From Bryopsis sp. KO-2023 (taxonomy: Eukaryota > Chlorophyta > Ulvophyceae > Bryopsidales > Bryopsidaceae): 59,101 nucleotides of DNA. Under the pieces are notes generated by a model, which did no database searches, was not told where the DNA came from, and saw nothing but the letters and a program-made list of their open reading frames with translations. Positions 33,195 to 44,824 of the stretch are shown here, one piece after another. A program made the translations under genes and the position numbers. The stretch spans positions 1 to 59,101 of the forward strand of contig BSYQ01000022.1 of assembly GCA_030272585.1 (NCBI GenBank), in the 5' to 3' direction. Position 1 is the first letter of the stretch, and each line of letters begins with the position of its first letter.

Positions 33195-33248
33195 CGACAC
33201 CACCACCGACCAACGCTGCGCAGCTTGCTTTGGTCGGTGGTGGTGTCG
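33195..33248 (+). repeat. Perfect 19-bp stem hairpin, 16-base loop
   Basis: CGACACCACCACCGACCAA (33195-33213) is followed after 16 bases by its exact reverse complement (33230-33248). The loop itself contains the palindrome GCTGCGCAGC. It starts 22 bases after the LSU fragment. It could be a structured RNA, a foldback remnant or a transcription-related hairpin. Confidence 0.75.
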
Positions 33249-36068
33249 AGGGCTCCAGACTCACCATCTTTCGCTTTCAGTGGATTTGATAGATTGATCA
33301 AAAAAAGCGATGTAAACCTTGCAATTCCAGAAAAATGTGACCGCACTCCCTTGTTCAGCTTCCAGGAACATTGACGCACCTTCACAGCCAGCAAGAACTC
33401 GGCTTGACGCACGATCGAGTCGCTGAGCTGTGGGAAACTTGCTTGGACGTTCGACTGGAAGTTCCTTTACCCAACTTTTGCGTCTGCTCTCTTGCCCTGT
33501 TCCTCGTAAGTCTTCGGCGACGTAGGGCCGGATGGGGGGGGGGGTTGCTGTTTGTCTGTTTGCTCGTGCTGGGCATCCCCACAGCTTTGTTCCGCTTCAA
33601 AAGTCTTGCGCGCTCGGAAAGGAAATGAAAATATCGCACTGGAGAGCATCGTTTCTTTAAGACTAGAGTGCCTCCTCTTGCAACATATAATCATTGATTG
33701 ATTGGCTTATTTGTGGATCGTTTTTTTGAATTGAAGGGGGCCCGCGTTTTCTCGAAGTGCACTAACATTTGCTCAAGCAATGTGTAAAACAGAACCCCCC
33801 ACCACCCGCGTCAAACTGCTGGTCAATCCTCAGTGTCTTTGGGTGAATTTGTTTTGGGTGTGACTGAATATCTTGCAGAAAAAAACATCAAACGAGCCCA
33901 AAATAGAGGGGGGGGGAATCAAGCACGAAAAACTTCACTGCCGTTACAACAATCAGTCTTCTTCAAGTAGCAGCGTGTGTTCTTATTCTGGCGGCGCTTT
34001 GTTCACACGTGTTTTTACCGTTTGATCCCTCAAAAGTGAATCGAAGTTTCGATAGCTCACACACTCCTCCTGCGAATCATAGGAAAGTAATTGCAGCAGA
34101 CCCAAAAAAATTCCACAAGCCACCGAGTGCGGGTCGTGAAAACTCAAACCTTGATCTTTATCACGACCACTGCAGCTCGCAGGAGGGCGTGTGGAGAGAA
34201 ATACAACCTTCGAAACATGAAGAGGTTGCATTGGCCCCGTCTAACCGCCTGAAACTCGAGCCTGCTGCATCATGTTTGTTCCAAAACCTGTGAGCGCACG
34301 CGTATGTCACACTCGAACCAATCCGCGAAGAATACTCAAAGCACAGTACGCGTGAAGTAGCTGATTCTATAACGGTCAGGTCACCGTCGCTTGGAAACCG
34401 GTGATTTGGTTACGGCGCAGTACTAAGACCAGTCACGCCCCAAAAAAGCATCATCGCGACCTTCGATATGTGGATGTGGTGTTGTTTCGGCAAACCACTG
34501 TGCGAAAGAAGCCAGACGAACATCGACACCCCCCCGCAGCGTGAGATTACTGAGGCAACGGAGCATTTCGAGCTAGTGGGGAGACCCCCTGGGGTTTTGT
34601 CGGAGAAGCAGAAACACAGGAGCGACAAGTGAAGTAACGAGTCAACTAGGTGTGTGCTTTTTGTTGTTAAAGGTGGAAGACCAGGGTGAAATTCCATTCG
34701 CCGATGATTCAATCTAGTTGGAGTGCTTTCAGGGGTATCCGACTTGCTGCTACATCAGTACATTAGGTAAGAGCCTGAAGCTTAAGCCTGAGCTTGTACA
34801 ACCTTGTCATGATATTCGGAAAAAAGCTTGTTTTCACTACACCTTATCGTTCACTCTGGGGAGTTTTGTGTCTGGGGTCTCTCAGCTACGACTTGGAGCC
34901 GACTGCGCAAGGACTCGAACATCGAAATAGAAATGACAGCGAAGAAGTACTTGAACATGTGCTTCGTGACGGCGATGTATGGAATGAGATGCGGCGGAAA
35001 CGTCGCAAGGTCCGCTAGTATCTCTGTGAACATCGCGTTCCCCCCCGTCCAACATGACAAAAGGTGCTCAAGTCTCTTCGGGAATTCGAACGCTGTTTCA
35101 AAGCAGACAAAAGTTTTGCACTTTTTGGAACACGCTGCTGGAGATCTCTGAAATCAGAGAATCATGCAAGCAATGGCATTCATTGAGTTTGATCTTTAGG
35201 CTGGTTCTTCCACGGAAAAACAACGCACTCATCCACACAACACTCATGATATTGCTTGCAGCTTTTCACCTGGGCAGTCACAGGAGCACACAGCAAATGA
35301 GATGCGTATGCATCCAGAACGAAAAACATTGAAAAAAAAACACACCACCCAATAGGACGCTCAAAAAGAACTGTCGGCGTTATGCATGCTCGTCGCCTCC
35401 TGTTTTCTCGAACTCTTCAATTCACTGCAGCAGCGTTGTGACACTGAGATACCCAGGGAAAATATGAAAACCTCTAAACCACCCCAAAGAAAAACCAAAT
35501 ATATCAGTAGTAGCCTGTGATTGGGGTTTAAGGGAGCGCCGCTCCAAAGCTCGTTTCTTGGGCACCTCTGCGAAATAAAAAAACAATAGGCATCTCGGAA
35601 AAACAGAATCGAACACGCGTCACAAGAAGTCCAACCAGCGACGCATCCTTGCAGATATATCTCGAGCCTTAACCGTAAAAAATGGCTAAACAAGGAGTGT
35701 TAAATTTATTAAGCAAACGAAAATCAACGTGCAAAATCGAGGGGGGGAGGGGAAATCGATGTGCAAGGAAAAATGTGACGGGAGGGATTTGAACCCCCGC
35801 CGGAAACTCGGGTTTAAGTCGCAAGGACAACACGCGCATGCACCTTGTTAAAGATAGCGGGTCTGTTCCAACTTCAGCGTGGTATAGCACCGCCACGCTC
35901 ATTCTGACCCCCAAAAAAGCCATATAGCCCAAAACTCAACATCAGAAAAACTCACCAGAAAAACCAACGTACAGCGCAATCATTCCACAAGAAAACTGTT
36001 TCCGAGAACGAGACATATACCCCCCTCCCCCGACCCGAACAGCTCGCACCTTAGTTTATGAGCTCACA
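33249..36068. other. Unannotated sequence upstream of the palindrome
   Basis: Many overlapping frames of 60-110 codons exist on both strands, but none shows a domain, signal peptide or intron pattern I trust. One tRNA-like B-box sequence is listed separately at 35769-35830. Composition is close to 45-50% GC, so this is a different compartment from the A/T tract before it. Confidence 0.4.
35769..35830 (-). repeat. tRNA 3'-half-like sequence
   Basis: On the minus strand GCGGGGGTTCAAATCCCTCC forms a T-arm with a perfect B box, followed by an acceptor-like CGTCACA, and is preceded by GACTTAAACCCGAG. I find no matching 5' acceptor strand or D-arm at the proper distance, so a functional tRNA is not supported. 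Confidence 0.4.
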
Positions 36069-36090
36069 GCAGGTGGAACGTTCCACCTGC
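36069..36090. repeat. Perfect 22-bp palindrome
   Basis: The sequence GCAGGTGGAACGTTCCACCT plus GC is exactly self-complementary with no spacer. A half site (GTGTTCCACCT) recurs about 40 bases downstream. It lies about 610 bp beyond the 3' end of the secreted-protein gene. Binding by a dimeric protein is conceivable, but nothing else supports it. Confidence 0.8.
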
Positions 36091-36700
36091 CATTTCAATC
36101 GTGTTTTCTTCAAGAAATGGGCGTGTTCCACCTACCCTGGAAAACTTGACTTGTGCAAGGGGCAGTCGTATACGTTTTTGACGGACACAGCTTTCAGCCA
36201 CAAGCATTGGACACACACACACACGAGAGACGGCCAAGCCACAAAAGCTCACCATAGCGTCCGTGAGGGACCGTTTACTGGCATTTGAGGGTGCTCGGCG
36301 GATGAATCGTTGGGTTGTGTTCGTGAGGGTGTTTTCTCTGCGAAGGTCGACGTTTCAAATACCCAGGCTGGGGTATATTATTGGAGATCGTATTTGCTGT
36401 TGTTGAAGGGGTTTCTCTAAGGGCTGTGTAAAACCGTTGCTTGCTGAACGACTGCAGGCTCACATACGTGTCGAATCTGTGAAGGTCTCTCTCGAACGAC
36501 TTCCCCAACCGCAGTCCGTCACTCTTTTTCCGATCACGACCCCGCATTTCGACCTGATCACTAGGACGTAAACTACAAGGTGTTTTTAAGCACATCCCCG
36601 CAGGGAGTCCAGAAAACTCAGAAAACTGACACTCCGGAAATCAACCTTTTTTAGGTTTCGATCTCATCTCTTGAAAATTGGCTAGACCTAAGTGTTACAT

Positions 36701-38618
36701 CTAATCGTCCTTGCAGAAGCACTCGACGTTACTAATCTGGTCTCTCCAGACTTTCCTGTCGTTCTCGGCCTTGACTGCACGCCAGGTGGTCCTTCTGCAT
36801 CTTCCACTGAAAAAACATAAGGAAAAAAGCGGTCAATCATCAATTAAACAGAGACACTCCTCCATAACACACAAAGTTTCCATCAGACAATTGAATTTCT
36901 AGGCGCTCTTCGAATCAATCATATACTTTTCCCATATTTAATTATTTTTCTCACAATTAAGCTAAATTTTTATCCATTTCTATAATATTTTTTAAATTTT
37001 ATTATATATTTTACAGAAAAGCATTGTCAAGTGGAAGCTACAACAGACGCAGCAAAAAAACTTACGTGCACTTCGGGTCCTTGTTGAATCGGCACGATCG
37101 TGCGTTGGGCTTGAGGGAACAGCAGGTGGATCCACCAAGTCCCTCGCAAGCGGGGATATCAGAGAGACCGGAGCAGAAGTTGCCATATCTCTCCTCGAAT
37201 ATCCTTGAGGTGGAGTCGACTCCTCCCTCACCCCGGCACAAGGATCCGGCGGTGACATCGTCACCATCTTCTGTCCATAGCGAGCAATCGAGAAGATATC
37301 AGTAAGATTTTTTGGGAGTAAATCATGGACAGGGGTAGGGAGGATAAATATTATTAGAGTGGAGGGCCCATATCACTCATTTGCATAGTGGACGGGCTAC
37401 ATGGGGCGGTTAGCAACTTTGGGATCAGTAAGATTGCAATGGTGGGGATCGCATCGTAACATCGAACATGGAAATGTCACTTGCTATATACATCAAGACA
37501 ACACTGTTGCAGCTGAGAACAGCTATCTAAATATACTTAAGCTCAATCCAAGCTCACTTCTGCAGACTATGCCACTGGCGGAGGTGAAGGCAGTAGCAAC
37601 GGCGGTGTTGATCGAGGAGACGAAAGAGCTCTCGTACACAGAGGCGGGTTCCTGGCCGGCACCAGTGCAAGCATCAGCGGCGGCATCGGAAGCTGCCTGG
37701 GTGAAGACACCGGAAATAGCACGGATATCGGCGAAGCATAAAGCGTCTGCAACCTCAGCACCCTCCTGTTCGCGCTCCTCCAACGCCAAACTGGCGTCAG
37801 CAGCAGCTGCCGCGACAGCCTCAACAACGGCAAATCCGAAAGTTTGTCCGTTGGCGAAGGACCAACCGCAAGAGAAGCCCTGTGACTTATCCTCACACTC
37901 AACATCGACCGCGGCGGATGTCCACACTTTCGCGATCGCGGTGGCGACAGCCTGGGCAGCTACTTCGATCTTGTTTTCATCGCAGACGTCTTTAGTCTCT
38001 CCCTCACTCCACCACTCCTCGAAAGCCTCCTGGAAAGCTTCCTGGGATTGGGACCAGGTCTGCAAGGAAACAAATCCACCGGTTGAACGAAAATATGGTA
38101 CAAACCCAAAACAAACAATTCCGACAAAAACGCATACAAAGCCACCGGTTGAACAAACTGTAGTACAAACACCAAACAAACAATTCCGACAAAACGCATA
38201 CAAAGCCACCGGTTAAACAAACTGTAGTACAAACCCCAAACACACAATTCCGACAAAACGCATACAGCTACGACGTAGAGCAATTCCCATGCTTCCTTTG
38301 GTTGGGATAAATAACAAAAAATAAAAAATAACGGTTGAATAACGCCAGTGGGCGTTGTGTTTTGTACATTTGTCGAATTAGACCATCGAGTGTGAGAAAG
38401 TTTGGGTTTTTTTATGCTTCCTTGGTGTCTTGTGAGCTAACCTTGCAGTTGGCCGAAGAGGTCCCTCTGCACTTTCCTATCGTGGCCTCGATCTGAAGAG
38501 TCGAGACAGCGCTACAGTTGGTCGAGGGACCTGACGGGCATTTTCTAGGTTGCACTGAGGCCAGAGCGCATTGAGCCAAGCAAGCGAAAACCAACACAGC
38601 CAAAGCAATAGTCTTCAT
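36701..38618 (-). CDS. Predicted secreted Ala/Cys-rich protein, four exons
   Basis: Exons on the minus strand: 38618-38442, 38059-37558, 37270-37066 and 36806-36701 (stop TAG). All junctions are GT-AG and keep phase (0, 1, 2); donors read GTTAGC, GTGAGC and GTAAGT, and acceptors TTGCAG, GGACAG and TTTCAG. The 329-residue product starts MKTIALAVLVFACLAQCALA, a clear signal peptide, so it is probably exported. The middle (about 60-225) is helical, Ala-rich and acidic with spaced cysteines (AAQAVATAIAKVW, FAVVEAVAAAAADA). The C-terminal 100 residues are Cys-rich (CSGLSDIPACEG, TCCSL, CTGRC, ECFCKDD). No family recognised. It is the best-supported host gene in the window. The donor of intron 1 (GTTAGC) is the weakest point of the model. 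Confidence 0.82.
38076..38267. repeat. Three-copy minisatellite inside intron 1
   Basis: Units at 38076-38141 (66 bp), 38142-38205 (64 bp) and 38206-38267 share CCACCGGTTGAACAAACTGT-type starts and end CCGACAAAACGCATACA. It lies in intron 1 of the secreted-protein gene and ends 17 bases before the acceptor of that intron. Frames read through it (37401-38216 on +, and the start of the minus frame at 38209) are artefacts of the repeat. Confidence 0.85.
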
Positions 38619-40407
38619 CGTGATGTTAAGTCGTCCACGGTACAGAAAAGAGTGTTTTTTTTTTCCACGAACCAGCAATTCAAAAGATGTGATTCTGGTT
38701 TGATAGCAGTCGTAGCAGCAAACAAACAATATTGTTGCTCGAACGTCAGAGGGGCGTGAATTTATTCTTTACCGCGGCTGCTGCTCTGGCACAGAAAATC
38801 ATTGCGAAATTTCGCTCTGTCGATCACAACGTGTCGTGCCGTGCACCGAATGCGGCAACACAGCCGCCCCGTCGCACCGTCACGCGGCAGTTGGTGTGAA
38901 GCGTTCACTGTAAAAAGGATCCCATTTTACATTCACTGCTGAGCTGCCGCAGCGAATTTGCATTGAGTTAAGTCATGGCGCGCCTTGCGGGCTGTTCGCA
39001 CAGAGCATTGGTTCGACACCATTCTGTTCCAGCCCGTGATTGCTGGAGTTGAAACTGGGACTGGGCGTGGTGGTGGCGGTCAGGAAAGCGAATAGGTTTT
39101 GTTTGTTCTCGAACAGGTGTCTTGTGTTTGTGTGGTGTGGAAAATCGCACCCTGGCGGCGGGGTGATTGGAATGATCGGGAGTACCTCATAAATTGAAAA
39201 CGCTGAAAACGCTGAAAACGTTTTTGAAAACGCTAAAAAAAGGTCCCTTACGTCACTGCACCTGTGGAGAACATACTTAATTGGGGTTCGCACAATTTTC
39301 GGAATTTTTTTTTTGGCGCGGGGAGTGGAAGCGAAAAAATCGTGCGGGTGAAAGTGACGAAGGTGTTCCTTCCCCTCTCTCCGACGAGCTCGAAGAAGGG
39401 AAAAGCCAAGCGAAAAAAAAAGGTTGCTCAACGGTTGCAGGGTATGCGCTCAAAAAATGGCGGACGGTCAAAATTGGGGATCTCAGAACCCCTCTCGAAT
39501 ATCTCTGCTCATTTCTCTTTTTTTTTCCTCTCTTGCTGTTTTTTTCGCTGGAAGCTTTTTTTTCCTGGTGGGGTTTCGCGACTCAAGGTCGTAAATAGAA
39601 GATATATATATCGCGACAGAAAACAAATGCTGTTTGTTTTTCGGTTTTTTTTCCGCTGCGCAGGTCGTCAGGAATAAAAAGTCGCTTCTCCCCCCGCTGA
39701 TCAGGTCTTCCAAAAAAAGCATTTTCGACAGAAACGAGGTATTCTGAAAACCAAGAACGAGGTTTTTTTTGTTTATTTAAATTTTATATACAGTTTCCAG
39801 ACCCCTGCAGCGAAATAAAAATAAAAAAAGAACAAAACAAATAGTTTCTCTTTCACCTCTTCAACTTTTTTTTTTACTGGCCCAGAATCCTGTCCTTTTT
39901 CTTGGTAAGAAAAAATAGAGCAAGTGCTGAGCTTCGTTTTTTTTTTCTCTTAGAATGTAATTCATTCAACTACAAAAAATCAAATGAATTTTTTGAACCG
40001 AGCAGTCACCCTCTTCCCCCCCCCTTTTTATCCTTCAAAACCAAAAAACTGGGCTGTTGGCGGTGGAATAATAAAAAAAATCAAAAGTAAAGAAAATGAG
40101 AATCAAAAATATGTATTTATGTACTTGTTTTTTCAACCAGGTTTATTTCTTACATTTTCTGTGGATTTACTTTCTTAGTATCTTCATTCTCAGTTGGTTT
40201 TTTTCCCCTTCACATTTTAGTGATTTCTTTTTCCCCTGTGGGTTTCTCCCCCAAAAAATACTTCAACAGAAAATAGATTGTTGTTTCCTGTAGATATAAA
40301 GTTACAAAAATGTATATTCGTATTTTCTCATCCCCCCTTTTCTTGATATTTTTTGTGGATTCTTCCAAGATGGTGGTTCTTCTTTTTCTATTTTTAGTGA
40401 ATACTTA
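38619..40407. other. Upstream region of the secreted gene and A/T-rich low complexity
   Basis: The first few hundred bases would contain the promoter of the minus-strand gene; I see no clear TATA box. A short tandem GAAAACGCT array occurs at about 39197-39237. From 39300 on, runs of T and A dominate and the frames found are low-complexity translations. Confidence 0.45.
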
Positions 40408-41267
40408 CTCCGTCCGGGAATAACTGTCCACTTTAGTTTGGGTAACAGTTCACGCGTGAAACGTTCAATTGACGTGAAATTTTGTGGGCAGCATCTCTGA
40501 TACACGTAGATGAAGCCCACAAAATTTCAGTTCCATTGGTTTAGAGGCTGCGATGCAGTGGCTCCGAAACCAGAAACGAAGCAAAACCCCCATTTTCACT
40601 TTGACGACTTTTACATCTTGCACACAAAAATTATCCCAAAATTGTAAGATACTGTTATGAAGCAACAATATACACTTCGCAAAGTGTACCCCGAAAAATT
40701 TCCTCTAAAAATTCAACCCCGCCACTCGTATAATGTGCCGGAAGGCCCCTTGGTGCTCTCCCTGCATTCCCCTTCTCCTTGTTGACTGTCGCTCCTATTT
40801 TCAAGCGAACTGGCGTGCAAAGCTCTTTTGAGTTGCGTTTCTGACGTTCGCGAGATCGAGGTGGAGTTTCCATTGCGCCGCTATTTTCGGTTTCAGAGGT
40901 CGACTTTCCTCAGTTTTATAGTCGTCACGATTACCGAACGACGACATCATGCTTTACTCACTGGTTCAATTACGACGAAATTTTGTGAGCTCGCCACAGA
41001 ACATCTAAAGAATGTGTTCACAAAAGTTTGTGGCAAACGATGAACGTTTGACGTGTCAAAACGTTCACAGGAAGGTGAAAATGGGGGTTTTGCTTCGTTT
41101 CTGGTTTCGGAGCCACTGCATCGCAGCCTCTAAACCAATGGATCTGAAATTTTGTGGGCTTCATCTACGTGTATCAGAGATGCTGCCCACAAAATTTCAC
41201 ATCAATTGGACGTTTCACGCGTGAACTGTTACCCCAAACTAAAGTGGACAGTTATTCCCGGACGGAG
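40408..41267. mobile_element. 860-bp Stowaway-like MITE with long inverted repeats
   Basis: Starts CTCCGTCCGGGAATAACTGT and ends with the reverse complement, flanked by TA on both sides (40406-40407 and 41268-41269). The inverted repeats extend about 196 bp (40408-40603 and 41072-41267) with only a few differences. The terminus resembles plant Stowaway/mariner ends (CTCCGTCC). Each arm also contains an internal inverted repeat (AAATTTTGTGGGC...GCCCACAAAATTT). The 470-bp centre encodes no transposase that I can see, so it is non-autonomous. The small number of differences between the arms suggests recent activity. Confidence 0.92.
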
Positions 41268-44200
41268 TAAGTACATTCTTTCCCTCCCTTTTTTTTTCTT
41301 TTTAAAGTCCGAGTTAACTGCCTGGATATTTTTAGTTTTTTTTTTTTCTGAGGCTTGTTGGATATATTTTAAATCAGTCGTTTAAAAATGATAGACCTCG
41401 TGGAGGTTTACTCAGGGTTGCATGACTGACATGGAGATGTGGTCTCCAGGAGGTGCTGGCTTCCAGGAAATCAGTTCTTCTCGATTTGGTGTGGGCAGAA
41501 AGACCACTCCATCAAAAAAAAAAAATGAGATGGGTTGATGAACGCATGGGAAAAGCAACTGAGGTAAAAAAAAAGGAGGAAAAAAACAAAAATCGTTCAC
41601 CATGATGGATATAAAAAGATAAATTCACGTTTTATTCTTATTATTTCTACTTTTCTTTTCCCGGTTGCGAAACCAATCCCCCCCTCCTCAGGCTCTGATT
41701 AGGAGTCCAAAAATCTCCCCCCCCCCCCGAAAAAAAAAAGCCGAAAAAAACTTTCACCCGAAGTCGTGACGTGATAGAGACTTGGAAAACATCTACACCC
41801 CTGATGATATTGAGTGTAGGCTACACTATTTCCTTAAACCGCAAAAATTTCGGAAAACAGAAAATGTTGTGGGCCATAATCGATACTTGTTAAGGTTTTG
41901 GTTTCTATGAATTGGTGTGGCCTGCACTATTATTTGGGTAACACTATTGAAGACCCACACTAAATATGATGGAGGACGTGGTGTATAGAATTGGTGTCGA
42001 GACCACGGTGGTGGTTTTCCTTCGTGGGATGGTCGAGAAGGTCTGAAAACAATGAGATTTTCTTTATTTCATACAAGAATCGATCAATATAATTTTCAGG
42101 TATTTACTTCTGGTAATCAAGACCATGACTCTCTCCACCGAACAAAAAGACAAATATAAATTTGCCGTCTCGTTAAACCTCTCTCAAAGTCATGTCGTCT
42201 TTGGGTCATCTTACTTCGTCAATCGGGTTACTTCGCTTCGGGGTCAACAAACTCCATCTAAATTTTGGAAAAATAGACTCTTAGGTATCCGTTTGTCCGA
42301 TAAAAATGACGAAAGGGAAATCTTTGTTGACAATTCAACTTTTTTTCATGTCTTGTCCGAGACGTCTTGCTTTCGACTCGACAAACCTCCGAGGCTTACT
42401 TTCATTTCATATTGCTTCCCTGTTGTACTACCTTGATAGCGCCTTAGTAAGATGACCTTATAAAGAGTTCTAGCGATAGCAACACCTCCATCCATAATCT
42501 AAGAGGTAAGGTCCGTCCGTACCTTTGTAAAGATCCGAACTATGAATACCCGAGATCTTTTACTCAAAATAAGTTATAAATGTTACTTACGAACGTGCAA
42601 CCGAGAATTTATGCGGAGAAGGTTTTTTTGGACAACAATTTAAAATGCGGAGGAAGTGTATTAATTGAAATCTTCAGGAAGAGAACATGGTCGACCTCTT
42701 CTTCTTTCTAAGTTATACTTCATATGAAAGCCAAGCTCTCTTCTATCTGGTGTCTTGTGTGCAAAGTCAATAAGGCTTGTAGCTAAACACTAAAGATGAT
42801 ATTTCACATAAAAGGAATAACAAACGTTGAACATATCTGAGGCTTCTAAGAGATTGGTGAGGTAAAGATAAGTTACGGGGTAGCACAAGTATACTTTTCG
42901 AGCAGACATTGCATCCAAATACGATCGACCATCCCCATATCTTGGACGTTGTCTTGACTAATACACCTCCCACCTCAAATACCGCATCAAGATGTTCCCA
43001 TCGATAATTGAGATTTTTTTCATATATATTTAATTATTAATGCTAGAGTTTTTCGTGCAGCCTCGAAGTTCAGCTCTTTTGGGATCTAGTAGAAGGTCGT
43101 TTCACATCGTCTCCTCGAGAGTGGTTCTGGGAGCAATTGAGAGGTTTTGTGGACAAGAAAAAAAAACAATTCTTACTAACACTTGCACCCCCCTAATTTT
43201 CGAGGCAATTTTAACTAACAAAAATCTGATATATCCTACCATTTTGAATCCCGTCAGACTTCCGAACAAGTTCTTGCTTCCGTAAAAAACAACGACAATC
43301 CCTCGCATTCAAAATTTTAGGTTGTATGTTCGTCCATAACATTGAAAGACTCGATATCCGAGCTATGGTGAATGAAACTTTTTGCAACTACGGTCATGTG
43401 CGTTCTGGATGAACTATTTTTCATTACTGAACGCTCAAACTCTTGTGTTATTTTGAGGCATAGAGTGTAGTATAATTCTTCTATCATGGATCGCCTCCCC
43501 CGTGAGGTTCGGTAGTAGGGCGTAGAGAATGAATGACTAATTCTGTGATTCTCGTACGATCCATCCACCATAAAAGTGTCATGGTCGTTGATAAGATCCG
43601 ACTTTCGTTTTCTGGATCAAAGTAGAACATTCGATGCTAAAATTGATAGTCGATGCAAAACCAGTTGTCTTTAATCCTTGGGTCGTGGGCTACCTGTAAT
43701 AGTCGTGAAACGTGGGGAACAAAACAGAAAGGAAACGAGTTCAATAAAGAACCTTTTTACACGAAAGGTTGTGTTTTGTCGACTAAAATTGCCTCGAGGG
43801 GTGCTCAACGCTTCTCTAACTCTCGACATTCTTGATATGCCCTCACGTGTTACAAAATATCTTGTCGCAAGGTGTCTGTGAGAATTTCCGCAACGCTCTG
43901 CCTTCTAGCTTTCCTCTCTTTAATAGCTAACCCCCCTAAACTCTTTGGATACTATTCCGTATGAACCCTCCCCCAACACTCTTGAGACGTCCTAGCGATC
44001 AATTTTTCGAAGGAAAAAGAAAATAGAATCGACTCTCCTTGAATGCTCTATGCCAAAGGCTATCGGGCCACCCGATGATAGACTTGAAATCGATGTTCGT
44101 TAACTTTCATAAGGATGACAAGACAAACAACATTAGTATGTGTTCATGCCAATTATAGCACATTCTCGGGAAAAGGAGAGGGGGGAAGCTTCCCACCATC

Positions 44201-44820
44201 TCGATCTTTTTTTTCTCTAACGGAGATTCTCCCTCGTTACGCTCACTAACGATCCTTTTTCAATTAATTTTAAAAACTTTCTTGCTTATCCGTTGATAAA
44301 CAACTCATTATATTTTAACTTTTTATGTATTCCAACATCCCTACCTCGTCTTTTAAAGCTTATTTACTCCTCTAATTTTTGCGCACAGTCGTCGATCGGC
44401 TGAAGGGAATCCCACAGGGAGCACTTGTTGACGTCGTTCTGTGACGCGTACATTACACCCGTGTGCTCAAACAAAACCAATGTGCCTACCCCCTTAGGCC
44501 TCCTATTTCCATCGTGTTAAAGCGCTCTAGACCAAATCTCTTCCATTCGACCAAAGAGAAGTCGCCGTACCCCTGGATGTCACACTTCTAAGGTCCCACC
44601 CACTCCCCACTAGTCGACATTAATGCTTGAAGCACTAGTTCAACGAACAAGGCTTGGTGCCACGACAAGTACCCCTAGGGTAAACTTATATCGCGTGCTA
44701 GGTCGCCCTTTCGCTACCAATCACGTAGGGTATAATCCACTACCCTGATTGGTCTAGTAAGGGTGGCATCGTCCTTGGTCACTAGAAGCTGTCTAGGGGA
44801 TCTATATTTCTACACGACTC
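41268..44820. other. Mostly unannotated sequence, one 103-residue ORF
   Basis: The frame 42125-42436 (ATG at 42125) encodes STEQKDKYKFAVSLNLSQSH and ends with a Leu/Pro-rich tail. It has protein-like composition but no known domain, and the flanks look decayed. Other frames at 43040-43881 overlap on both strands. Poly-A and poly-C runs occur at 41513-41523 and 41719-41729. Confidence 0.35.
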
Positions 44821-44824
44821 TCTT

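Noticed and set aside
35769..35830. Functional tRNA
   Set aside because: Only the T-arm and a possible acceptor strand are present; no D-arm or paired 5' acceptor was found.
37401..38216. 271-residue Ala-rich ORF on the plus strand
   Set aside because: The minus strand holds a signal peptide, splice sites in phase and conserved Cys spacing; the plus frame is its shadow and runs on through the intronic minisatellite.
38412..38729. Unspliced 105-residue minus-strand ORF with the same signal peptide
   Set aside because: It reads through the donor at 38441 and stops soon after. Splicing to 38059 joins it in phase to a long coding exon, which is more plausible.
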